Of a DNA stretch of 5,070 nt, positions 1-5,070 are shown one piece after another. The translations under genes and the position numbers were made by a program. The notes under the pieces are model-generated. The model searched no databases, had not been told where the DNA came from, and saw nothing but the letters and a program-made list of their open reading frames with translations. Source of the stretch: an uncultured Acidobacteriota bacterium (GTDB lineage Bacteria > Acidobacteriota > Vicinamibacteria > Vicinamibacterales > UBA8438); NCBI GenBank assembly GCA_937888665.1, contig CALBET010000071.1, positions 1 through 5,070 of the forward strand, given 5' to 3'. Numbering within the stretch: position 1 is the first letter of the stretch; the number at the start of each line of letters is the position of its first letter.

Positions 1-569
1 TCGATCTCCTGGTCCATGTTCTGCATCAAGTCGACGACGCCGTCCGTGCCGAAGCTGGAGATGCGCTGTCCCGTGACGGCGTCAAGCGCGATCATCCGGT
101 AGCCGGGCGTCACGTAGATGATCTGGCCGCGTCCGCCATTGGTACTGTCATCCCGATACGCCAGCCCTCGACCCGAGAGTCGACGTGGCGCCGCCGCCGC
201 GCGCTCGCCTTCGTCCAGCCGGTGCATCCACAGATACTCGCCGGTCCCGGCGTCCACGGCGACCACGGAACGACGCGTGCCGACGGTCGAGTAGACGACG
301 CCACCGACCATCAGCGGTGTCGACTCGAAGTTGTACTCCGGTTCGGGACCGAAGTTGTCGGTCTTCATCCGCCAGACCAACTCTAGATCGCTGAAGTTAC
401 CGGCTGTGATCTGATCGAGGGCCGAGTAGCGCGTGTTGGCCTCGTCACCGCCGTAGTGCCGCCACTCGCCGTCTTGCGCGCCCCGCTGGGCCACGGCGTC
501 GGACGCGATCATTCCGAGCGTCAGACCGGCACACAGCACTCGGGCACACCGGCAGTTTCGTGCGATCAT
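1..569 (-). CDS. PQQ-dependent dehydrogenase (quinoprotein), N-terminal part, cut by the left edge
   Basis: This is the first 189 codons of a secreted quinoprotein of the PQQ-dependent glucose/alcohol dehydrogenase type, which oxidises sugars or alcohols in the periplasm using pyrroloquinoline quinone. Residues 1-27 form a signal peptide with a likely cut after AVA-27. The mature start, EWRHYGGDEANTRYSALDQI (about 35-54), is the classic opening of the eight-bladed propeller. It is followed by LVWRMKT (64-70), STPLMVGGVVY (83-93) and the tryptophan-docking repeat AVDAGTGEYLW (104-114). A second blade follows with YVTPGYRMIALDAVTG (152-167). The start is ATG at 569, preceded by GGAGGG at 581-576 with 6 bases between. 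Full-length relatives have roughly 600-700 residues, so most of the gene, including most PQQ and calcium ligands and any C-terminal cytochrome domain, lies outside. The substrate cannot be fixed from this part. It lies downstream of, and on the same strand as, the SMP-30 lipoprotein gene, with a 161-base gap holding a palindrome. Confidence 0.9.
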   Translation of the reverse strand, partial: MIARNCRCARVLCAGLTLGMIASDAVAQRGAQDGEWRHYGGDEANTRYSALDQITAGNFSDLELVWRMKTDNFGPEPEYNFESTPLMVGGVVYSTVGTRRSVVAVDAGTGEYLWMHRLDEGERAAAAPRRLSGRGLAYRDDSTNGGRGQIIYVTPGYRMIALDAVTGQRISSFGTDGVVDLMQNMDQEI

Positions 570-653
570 CTCTCACCCTCCAGCGTTGGCGGACCGTCCA
601 AACGCGATTCGACGACACGCGAGGCTCACCTGACGGCCATCGGCGAGCCCGGC

Positions 654-667
654 GGGCCTGAAGGCCC
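654..667. repeat. Intergenic palindrome with GGGCC-TGAA-GGCCC hairpin
   Basis: Bases 654-658 (GGGCC) pair perfectly with 663-667 (GGCCC) around a TGAA loop; GC on each side can extend the stem if three C bases bulge out. The core GGCCTGAAGGCC is identical to the core of the hairpin at 3996-4007, so this looks like a diverged or partial copy of the same dispersed element. It lies 63 bases after the stop codon of the SMP-30 gene and before the quinoprotein gene. It could fold in the transcript and stabilise an mRNA end or reduce read-through, but no T-tract follows on either strand, so it is not a typical intrinsic terminator. Confidence 0.55.
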
Positions 668-730
668 CCCGCTGCCGTGTCGTACCCCAAGCCCGAAGCC
701 AGCGGGCCCCGCCGTGCCCAACGCGGACCG

Positions 731-1777
731 CTACGGAATCAGCCCACCGGTGGTCAACCGAATCCGATAGAGCCCGGTGCGACCGGTCATATACAACGTG
801 TTGCCGTCGTCGCCCCATCCGGCATTGGCCGGCACTTCGTCGGGCTGAATCGAGCCCAGGTGGGTCCCGTCTGGCCCGATCACCCAGATCCCGCCAGGGC
901 CGGTGGCGAACAGGTTCCCGTTGCGGTCGATGGTCATGCCGTCGGCGGCGCCAGGCGCCTCCACCGCGTTCGCGTCGTAGAAGACGCGACCGGGTCCCAG
1001 GGTTCCGTCTTCCAGGACGTCATAGGCGTACCAGACTTTGTCGTTCCCGTCTGAATTCGCCACGTAGAGGGTGGACTCGTCTGGCGACAACGCGATGCCG
1101 TTGGGTCGGGTCTGATCACGAACCAGCAACTCGACGACGCCGTCCGGGCTCAGCCGGAAGATGCCGTTGAAGTCCAGCTCCTTGGTCGGGTCGTCGTCTT
1201 GCTGAGCCAGGCCATAGGGCGGGTCGGTGAAGTACAACCACCCGTTCGAGTGGTAGACCGCGTCGTTGGGACTGTTGAGCCGCTTCCCGTCATAGCGGTC
1301 CGCCAGCACCGTGATGCTGCCGTCGGCCTCGATCCGGGACACGCGCCGATTGCCATGCTCGCAGAGGATGAGCCGACCCTCGCTGTCGATCAGCAGGCCG
1401 TTGGACCCCACCTGCGTGCGCTCGCCGGGGTCGCCGTCGTAGACCGGATTCATGAAGTCGGAGGGCCCTTCGGTCGGCGACCACTTCCTGATCGCATTGG
1501 CCGGGATATCGCTGAACAGCAGATACGGCTCCGGCTCGCCCCGCCGGACCCACACCGGTCCCTCCGTGAACATGTAGCCATCGGCGAGCTTCTCAATCTG
1601 AGCGTCGGACGGCACCAAGGCATCGAAGCCCGGGTCGACACGCACGATCGTTCCGGCCCCACTCGTGGCGGCCGCCATCGGCTCGGGTTCGGAGAGTGTC
1701 TCCTCGACCGGAGCCGGCGACCCACAGGCGACCACGCCGACCGCCGTCGCCAGTACACCGAGATACCATCGATTCAC
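731..1777 (-). CDS. SMP-30/gluconolactonase/LRE family lipoprotein
   Basis: A 348-residue six-bladed beta-propeller of the SMP-30/gluconolactonase family, whose members hydrolyse sugar lactones using one divalent metal. The N-terminus is a lipoprotein signal: a hydrophobic stretch (5-17) ends in VVAC with the lipidated Cys at 18. A Pro/Glu/Ala-rich linker (19-42) leads to the propeller (about 60-343). Family landmarks are TEGPVW with E72, LNSPNDA with N171, RPNGIALSPD with N226, and AADGMTID with D279. These line up with the metal and substrate ligands Glu, Asn, Asn and Asp of regucalcin-type enzymes, so catalysis looks intact. Length is normal for an exported member. The start codon is GTG at 1777, supported by a strong Shine-Dalgarno sequence. 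The quinoprotein gene follows on the same strand 161 bases downstream; a dehydrogenase making a lactone and a lactonase opening it would be a sensible pair, but that is inference. The true substrate is unknown. Confidence 0.9.
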   Translation of the reverse strand: MNRWYLGVLATAVGVVACGSPAPVEETLSEPEPMAAATSGAGTIVRVDPGFDALVPSDAQIEKLADGYMFTEGPVWVRRGEPEPYLLFSDIPANAIRKWSPTEGPSDFMNPVYDGDPGERTQVGSNGLLIDSEGRLILCEHGNRRVSRIEADGSITVLADRYDGKRLNSPNDAVYHSNGWLYFTDPPYGLAQQDDDPTKELDFNGIFRLSPDGVVELLVRDQTRPNGIALSPDESTLYVANSDGNDKVWYAYDVLEDGTLGPGRVFYDANAVEAPGAADGMTIDRNGNLFATGPGGIWVIGPDGTHLGSIQPDEVPANAGWGDDGNTLYMTGRTGLYRIRLTTGGLIP

Positions 1778-1784
1778 AGCGCTG

Positions 1785-1791
1785 CTCCTCC
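1785..1791 (-). promoter_or_regulatory. Shine-Dalgarno sequence fixing a GTG start for the SMP-30 gene
   Basis: Read on the minus strand, GGAGGAG lies 7 bases before the GTG at 1777-1775. The match and spacing are near ideal, and translation from this GTG gives a complete lipoprotein signal. This supports the non-ATG start over later candidates such as the ATG coding for Met34, which would remove the lipobox. Confidence 0.75.
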
Positions 1792-1938
1792 GCTATCGGC
1801 GACCCCGCTGGCTCGCCTTCTCGTCATCCACGGCCACGACCACTCCCCCACCTCGCGCAGGCAGGTCTGAAGCCCCGTCGCCACGGACCTTGGGACACTG
1901 ATCGAAATAGAGTTACCACCTTATGTCGACCCGTGTCC

Positions 1939-2973
1939 TTACACGCCGGCGGCGACCGCCGGCACGATTTCCTCTTCCATCAGGTCGTAGAGCGACTGCC
2001 GGTGCGCACGGAGCCCCTCGCCCGGATTGGGCGACGAGGTCATCACCGCCACCAGACGCAGCCCCGGCACGACATAGATGAACTGACCGCCGTACCCCCA
2101 CGCGTAGAACGCATCGTGTCCGTCCACCTCACGCACCCACCAGCCATAGCCGTACGTCCGCTCCGGCCGCCAGTCCCGGGTTGCGTGTGTACGAACCGAC
2201 GTGTGGACCCACTCTTCGGACACGATCTGCCGCGTGCCGACGCGGCCGCAGTTGAGATACATCTCGCCAATCGCGAGCATGTCGCGCGGGGTCATCGACA
2301 TTTCGTTGCCCCCGAACAGAATGCCTTGTGGATCCGCCGTCCATCGAGGCACGGAGATGCCCATCGGCTCGCCGAGATAGCGCCGCGCGAAACGATGGGT
2401 GTCCATCCCGGACACCTTGGTGATGATGGCCGAGAGCAGATGCGTGCTGCCGGTGCTGTAGATCATCTGAGTCCCAGGGGCAGACACGAGAGGACGCGTC
2501 AGCACGTGCTTGACCCAGTTCCCGCTCTGCACCCACCGCCCGTAGTTCCGGTTGCTGGTCGTTTCGAGGCCAGCCCGCATCGTGAGCAGATCCTCGACGG
2601 TGATCCGCCCCTTCGCGGGGTCATCAAGATACTCGGGAAAGAACTGGTCAATCGCTGTGTCAACGCTCTCGATGAGGCCCTGGTCAAGCGCAATGCCGAC
2701 CAGCAGCGAGATGATGCTCTTGGAGGCCGACTTCAAGTTGGCGGCGCGATGGGCCGCCGCGCCGTGGAAGTACTGCTCGGCCTGGAGACGACCATCGACC
2801 GACACGAGCAGCGAACGCATCCGCGGCAGCTGGGCCACGCGCGCCACCGCGGCCTCAAGGCCGGGAGCCGTTTCGACCGCCGCGCTCGCGCCAGCAGTGG
2901 AGACCCAGCTCGCGGACGCCAGCAGGCCAAGCAGCACCGGCACTACGACAAGGTAACGAGCGATGGAGGTCAT
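1939..2973 (-). CDS. Exported serine hydrolase, class C beta-lactamase-like family
   Basis: A 344-residue protein of the beta-lactamase/penicillin-binding-like serine hydrolase family (PF00144, COG1680), which includes class C beta-lactamases, DD-peptidases, esterases such as EstB and the nylon-oligomer hydrolase NylB. Residues 1-31 form a signal peptide with candidate cuts near AGA/ASA. The nucleophile motif SxxK is S82-A-S-K85 within LKSASKSIISLLVG. The second-motif tyrosine is Y172 in IYSTGSTHLL, and the third-motif region is GYGGQFIYV (293-301), where a KTG is replaced by a G-Y-G-G pattern common in esterase-like members. FGGNEMSMTPRDMLAIGEMYL (220-240) is also typical. This pattern favours an esterase, amidase or peptidase rather than a true antibiotic-hydrolysing beta-lactamase; the substrate is unknown. 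The ATG at 2973 lacks a clear Shine-Dalgarno sequence, but it begins 9 bases after the stop of the amidohydrolase gene, so translation may depend on coupling. The two probably form an operon. Confidence 0.9.
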   Translation of the reverse strand: MTSIARYLVVVPVLLGLLASASWVSTAGASAAVETAPGLEAAVARVAQLPRMRSLLVSVDGRLQAEQYFHGAAAHRAANLKSASKSIISLLVGIALDQGLIESVDTAIDQFFPEYLDDPAKGRITVEDLLTMRAGLETTSNRNYGRWVQSGNWVKHVLTRPLVSAPGTQMIYSTGSTHLLSAIITKVSGMDTHRFARRYLGEPMGISVPRWTADPQGILFGGNEMSMTPRDMLAIGEMYLNCGRVGTRQIVSEEWVHTSVRTHATRDWRPERTYGYGWWVREVDGHDAFYAWGYGGQFIYVVPGLRLVAVMTSSPNPGEGLRAHRQSLYDLMEEEIVPAVAAGV

Positions 2974-2982
2974 ATTCGTCGG

Positions 2983-3831
2983 CTACCGCTCGTACACGAC
3001 GTTCCCTCCGAGAATCGTCATCTCGACCTCGGTCTCGAGTGTCCGGTCCGGATCGATCGTCAGCAGGTCCTGAGACAGCACGACCATGTCGGCCAGCTTG
3101 CCGACCTCGAGGCTGCCTTTCTCGTCCTCTTCAAAGGTGAGATGCGCGGCCAGCCGGGTATAGCCAACAATCGCTTCTGGCATGGTCAGCGCTTCGCCGG
3201 GCCCCACGACCGCGCCGCTCATCCCCTTGCGGGTGACGGCGCCATACAGCCCAACCATCGGCCCGATCGGCAGGATATCGCTGCCGAGCGCGACAAACAC
3301 GCCATGACTCATCGGCGATCGGAGCGGATTATTGGTCTGGTACCGCTCGCCGTCGAGATGCTCGGCGTAGCGGCCGTCGAGCGTGTAGGTGAAGTTCGGC
3401 TGCTGGGCAATAAGGATATTGTGGCCATAGCCGGTGATCCACTCGCCGGACCCCAGCTGCTCCGCCTTGCGGGTCACCCGCGCCTTCAATTCCGACATCG
3501 TCTCGAGGCCGGACAGATCGACCCAGCGTTCCGGGTCGCCACTGATGTGAATGTGGGTGTCGATGAAACCTGGTACCACCAGCTTGCCGCCGAGATCGAC
3601 GCTCCGCTGGGCGCGGTACTGCTCGCGGAGGGCGTCCCACCCGAGCGCCACGATCCGGCCGTCTCGTACCGCGACTGCGGAAAACGTCGACAGACGCTCA
3701 TTGGCAGTAAAAATTTTGGCACTGTGCAGCAGCAGATCCACCGGCTCCTGGGCTTGAGCCGGCCGGACGGAGGTGACGAGTGCGAAAGCGACGCAGGCCG
3801 CCGACAGGCGTCGGGTCATGCTCATGCTCAT
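2983..3831 (-). CDS. YtcJ-type amidohydrolase with a large internal deletion, probably inactive
   Basis: A 282-residue exported protein built from the two ends of a YtcJ-like (Amidohydro_3) metal-dependent hydrolase. Residues 1-27 are a signal peptide ending AQA. Residues 31-91 form the first half of the beta-sandwich and lead into the metal motif DTHIH (H93, H95). The N-terminal part of the barrel continues to GEWITGYGHN (129-138). The sequence then passes straight to ILIAQQPNFTY (139-149), LRSPMSHGVFVALGSDILP (170-188) with the conserved Asp D185, TMPEAIVGYT (217-226) and the closing motif EKGSLEVGKLADMVVL (237-252). In typical members, usually some 550-600 residues, these parts are separated by roughly 250-300 residues carrying the remaining metal ligands (the bridging Lys/Glu and the later His residues, including the IEH and HAIGD-type motifs). 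All of that is missing, with the frame kept. It is probably non-catalytic, or an assembly deletion. Three in-frame ATGs (3831, 3825, 3819) lie in a tandem repeat and no strong Shine-Dalgarno sequence selects among them. Confidence 0.85.
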   Translation of the reverse strand: MSMSMTRRLSAACVAFALVTSVRPAQAQEPVDLLLHSAKIFTANERLSTFSAVAVRDGRIVALGWDALREQYRAQRSVDLGGKLVVPGFIDTHIHISGDPERWVDLSGLETMSELKARVTRKAEQLGSGEWITGYGHNILIAQQPNFTYTLDGRYAEHLDGERYQTNNPLRSPMSHGVFVALGSDILPIGPMVGLYGAVTRKGMSGAVVGPGEALTMPEAIVGYTRLAAHLTFEEDEKGSLEVGKLADMVVLSQDLLTIDPDRTLETEVEMTILGGNVVYER

Positions 3832-3967
3832 GGTGATGTCACGCTCATATCCGCGTCGTGCTCAGTGGGCTCGGGACCCCGGTCGATTGCGGCCAGGACT
3901 GACCGAGGCAGGTGGTGCCGCGCTCAGATGCCGCTAGACCGTAGCTCGGTTGCGTCGGCACCCGTGG

Positions 3968-4010
3968 GGCAAGGCTTTAGCAGCCTTGCCTCGCAGGCCT
4001 GAAGGCCTGC
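3968..4010. repeat. Double-hairpin palindromic element (REP/BIME-like)
   Basis: Two perfect hairpins lie side by side. The first pairs GGCAAGGCT (3968-3976) with AGCCTTGCC (3982-3990), a 9-bp stem with a 5-base TTAGC loop. Two bases later the second pairs GCAGGCC (3993-3999) with GGCCTGC (4004-4010), a 7-bp stem with a TGAA loop. The second shares its GGCC-TGAA-GGCC core with the palindrome at 654-667. The element starts 39 bases after the stop codon of the DinB-like gene, in the gap before the amidohydrolase gene. Such paired intergenic palindromes are typical of REP/BIME repeats moved by RAYT-type transposases, and I recall very similar units scattered in Acidobacteriota genomes; no transposase is present here. 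Without a T-tract it is not a classical terminator but may protect or end the upstream transcript. Confidence 0.8.
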
Positions 4011-4049
4011 GCCACAGCACCAACCCAAGTGAGCTCATGGTTTTAGAGC

Positions 4050-4550
4050 CTACGCGAAAGGGTTCTCGTCGGCACTAGGCCCGTAAATCGACGGCACCGG
4101 CACGTCAAGGAGCCGGAGATACACCGACAGTTGCCCACGATGGTGATACCAGTGGTTGAGCATGATCGCGCGCAACCAGCCAATCCGTGGCATGGACATC
4201 AGCGTCTTGTCGCCGGCGGCGATGGACCAGGACTCCATCATGGCCGCGTCGTCGAACCCGCTCACGATCTGCTTGGCCTTCGCGATACTCTCGTCGAGCG
4301 CCGACAGCAACTCCTCCGAGGATGCGGCCTCCGGCTGGTCGAACGACTCCGGCGCTGGCGCCGGGTTCGGCACAGCCATCCCGGCGACGTTCCCGGGTGT
4401 CGTGGCGACGTGCAGGGCCAGCCGCCCAAGCGACATCGACTTGTCGTGTGGCTTCCACGCCAGCTTGTCTCCCGGTACCCGCTCCAACACCCGGCGTGTG
4501 GTGGCGGCTTCCCCCTCGAGTTCTGCAATCAACGCGTCCGCAATGGCCAT
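4050..4550 (-). CDS. DinB family protein (putative metal-binding four-helix bundle)
   Basis: A 166-residue cytoplasmic protein of the DinB/YfiT-like superfamily, a four-helix bundle that binds one divalent metal through three histidines. Family members include thiol transferases (bacillithiol- or mycothiol-dependent) and many proteins of unknown function. The metal triad is visible as H47 in LGRLALHVATTPGNVAGM and H133 plus H137 in LNHWYHHRGQLSVYLRLL, the characteristic HxxxHRGQL motif. The C-terminus SIYGPSADENPFA is the usual family ending. Length is normal. The reading frame stays open upstream to an ATG at 4760, but the ATG at 4550 is preferred: it has a strong Shine-Dalgarno sequence, matches the family's usual N-terminus, and avoids overlap with the divergent rmlC gene. 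Its specific reaction is unknown; despite the name, no damage-response element is evident. Confidence 0.9.
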   Translation of the reverse strand: MAIADALIAELEGEAATTRRVLERVPGDKLAWKPHDKSMSLGRLALHVATTPGNVAGMAVPNPAPAPESFDQPEAASSEELLSALDESIAKAKQIVSGFDDAAMMESWSIAAGDKTLMSMPRIGWLRAIMLNHWYHHRGQLSVYLRLLDVPVPSIYGPSADENPFA

Positions 4551-4556
4551 ACAGTG

Positions 4557-4565
4557 CTCCCTCCT
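4557..4565 (-). promoter_or_regulatory. Shine-Dalgarno sequence fixing the DinB-like start
   Basis: On the minus strand AGGAGGGAG ends 6 bases before the ATG at 4550. It is the strongest ribosome-binding site in the window and decides the start against the longer open frame that begins at 4760. Confidence 0.75.
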
Positions 4566-4596
4566 GGTGTGTGGTGTCCGCTGAGTTGCGGCTCCC

Positions 4597-4625
4597 ATCA
4601 GACCTGCATCGCCACTCACTGTCAA
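4597..4625 (-). promoter_or_regulatory. Predicted sigma70-type promoter for the DinB-like gene
   Basis: On the minus strand a perfect TTGACA (4625-4620) is followed after exactly 17 bases by TCTGAT (4602-4597), which matches four of six positions of TATAAT including the essential last A and T. Transcription would start near 4590, leaving a leader of about 40 bases that contains the Shine-Dalgarno sequence. The placement in the divergent gap fits well. It is a motif reading only, with no supporting expression data. Confidence 0.5.
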
Positions 4626-4703
4626 GCCTCCGTCCCCGGAGATCGCCTGTGCGTTATGATCGACGGTCTCGATTCGGGATCCCGCCCTGATCGCGCGCCA
4701 CTC

Positions 4704-5070
4704 ATGAAGACCACCCGGTCGGACCTCGACGGCGTCGTGCTCATCGAACTCGATGTGCACGGTGACGAGCGCGGCTTCTTCATCGAACGGTTCAACATAG
4801 ACCGCTTCCGGGCCAACGGGCTACCTTGTGAATTCGTGCAGGACAATCACTCGCGGTCCAGACCGGGCGTGCTCCGGGGGCTGCATTTCCAGCACACGCC
4901 GGCCCAGGGCAAACTCGTGGGGGTCACGCGTGGGCGGGTCTGGGATGTCGTTGTCGATATCCGGCCGAACTCGGCCACCTTCGGACAAAGCTACGGCACC
5001 GAGTTGACCGACATGAACGGCAAGCTGCTGTGGGCTGTGGCTGGGGCTGGAGCTGTTGGGCTGAGCTGGG
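4704..5070 (+). CDS. rmlC: dTDP-4-dehydrorhamnose 3,5-epimerase, N-terminal part, cut by the right edge
   Basis: The first 122 codons of RmlC, a cytoplasmic cupin that epimerises dTDP-4-keto-6-deoxyglucose at C3 and C5 in dTDP-L-rhamnose synthesis for surface polysaccharide. Seen in order: the opening GVVLIELDVHGDERGFFIER (10-29), QDNHSRSRPGVLRGLHFQ (46-63) with the catalytic-base candidate H61, QGKLVGVTRGRVWDVVVDIR (68-87) with K70 and D81/D85, and FGQSYGTELTDMNGKLLW (93-110). Full-length enzymes have about 180-190 residues, so the active-site Tyr and later Asp lie outside. After W110 the family normally reads V/IPxGFAHGF, but here it reads AVAGAGAVGLSW from a G/T-rich low-complexity tail, so the last 37 bases may be unreliable. 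The ATG at 4704 matches the family's usual MKxxxT start; an in-frame ATG at 4656 would add 16 residues. Neither has a good Shine-Dalgarno sequence. It diverges from the DinB-like gene, and other rml genes would be expected to the right. Confidence 0.9.
   Translation, partial: MKTTRSDLDGVVLIELDVHGDERGFFIERFNIDRFRANGLPCEFVQDNHSRSRPGVLRGLHFQHTPAQGKLVGVTRGRVWDVVVDIRPNSATFGQSYGTELTDMNGKLLWAVAGAGAVGLSW

Noticed and set aside
584..604. Imperfect inverted repeat (CGTT...AACG around GGAC-C-GTCC) just upstream of the quinoprotein ribosome-binding site
   Set aside because: The outer and inner arms are out of register by a base and only about half of the positions pair. In GC-rich DNA this is expected by chance, so I do not call an operator.
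1199..1870. A 223-codon open frame on the plus strand
   Set aside because: It is antisense to the SMP-30 gene, whose ligands, lipobox and ribosome-binding site are all convincing. The plus-strand product has no recognisable features.
1778..1938. Gap between the serine hydrolase stop and the SMP-30 start, searched for a promoter, terminator or small gene
   Set aside because: Apart from the Shine-Dalgarno sequence at 1785-1791 I found no well-spaced promoter hexamers, no stable hairpin with a T-tract and no convincing small coding region.
1696..4002. A 768-codon open frame on the plus strand
   Set aside because: It runs antisense to the serine hydrolase and the amidohydrolase and also overlaps the start of the SMP-30 gene. 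Its product is rich in Arg, His and Pro with no recognisable domain. Such long antisense frames are common opposite GC-rich genes, and the minus-strand genes have clear family motifs.
4655..4660. TATGAT as a possible -10 box for rmlC
   Set aside because: No acceptable -35 hexamer lies 16-18 bases upstream on the plus strand, and part of it is also a possible start codon (ATG at 4656). The evidence is too thin to call a promoter.
4551..4760. N-terminal extension of the DinB-like protein to an ATG at 4760
   Set aside because: The extra 70 residues do not resemble the family, would cover the predicted promoter, and overlap rmlC on the other strand. The strong Shine-Dalgarno sequence before 4550 settles the start.
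1..5070. CRISPR array, tRNA, rRNA, riboswitch or insertion sequence
   Set aside because: No regularly spaced direct repeats, no cloverleaf-like sequence with a GTTC-type T loop, no transposase fragment and no terminal inverted repeats were seen. The only repeats are the short palindromic elements listed.

Overview
The window is GC-rich, gene-dense bacterial DNA. No 16S rRNA or other marker is present, so the source can only be guessed from protein style. The quinoprotein and SMP-30 genes, the DinB-like protein ending in SIYGPSADENPFA and the paired GGCCTGAAGGCC-type intergenic hairpins all resemble what I recall from Acidobacteriota, especially the Vicinamibacteria (subdivision 6). I would offer that only as a moderate-confidence guess. 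Five of the six genes lie on the minus strand and the sixth, at the right edge, diverges on the plus strand.

Layout from left to right: (1) 1-569, minus, the N-terminal 189 residues of an exported PQQ-dependent dehydrogenase that runs off the left edge. (2) 731-1777, minus, a lipoprotein of the SMP-30/gluconolactonase family. (3) 1939-2973, minus, an exported class C beta-lactamase-like serine hydrolase. (4) 2983-3831, minus, a YtcJ-type amidohydrolase that keeps both ends of the family fold but lacks most of its middle. (5) 4050-4550, minus, a DinB/YfiT-like putative metal-binding protein with a strong Shine-Dalgarno sequence and a plausible sigma70-type promoter. (6) 4704-5070, plus, the start of rmlC (dTDP-4-dehydrorhamnose 3,5-epimerase), which runs off the right edge. 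The gaps between genes are all under 220 bases. Two contain palindromic repeat elements (654-667 and 3968-4010) sharing a GGCC-TGAA-GGCC core.

How the genes may work together: the quinoprotein and the SMP-30 lipoprotein lie in tandem and are both predicted to act outside the cytoplasm. Oxidation of a sugar to its lactone followed by lactone hydrolysis is an attractive but unproven pairing. The amidohydrolase and serine hydrolase are 9 bases apart, so they are probably co-transcribed, and both carry export signals; their substrates cannot be read from sequence. DinB-like and rmlC appear to be unrelated neighbours on a divergent intergenic region.

I see no convincing new defence, mobile or RNA system. 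The points most worth a second look are the in-frame internal loss in the amidohydrolase, the shared repeat element, and the low-complexity tail at 5034-5070 where the RmlC reading departs from its family.
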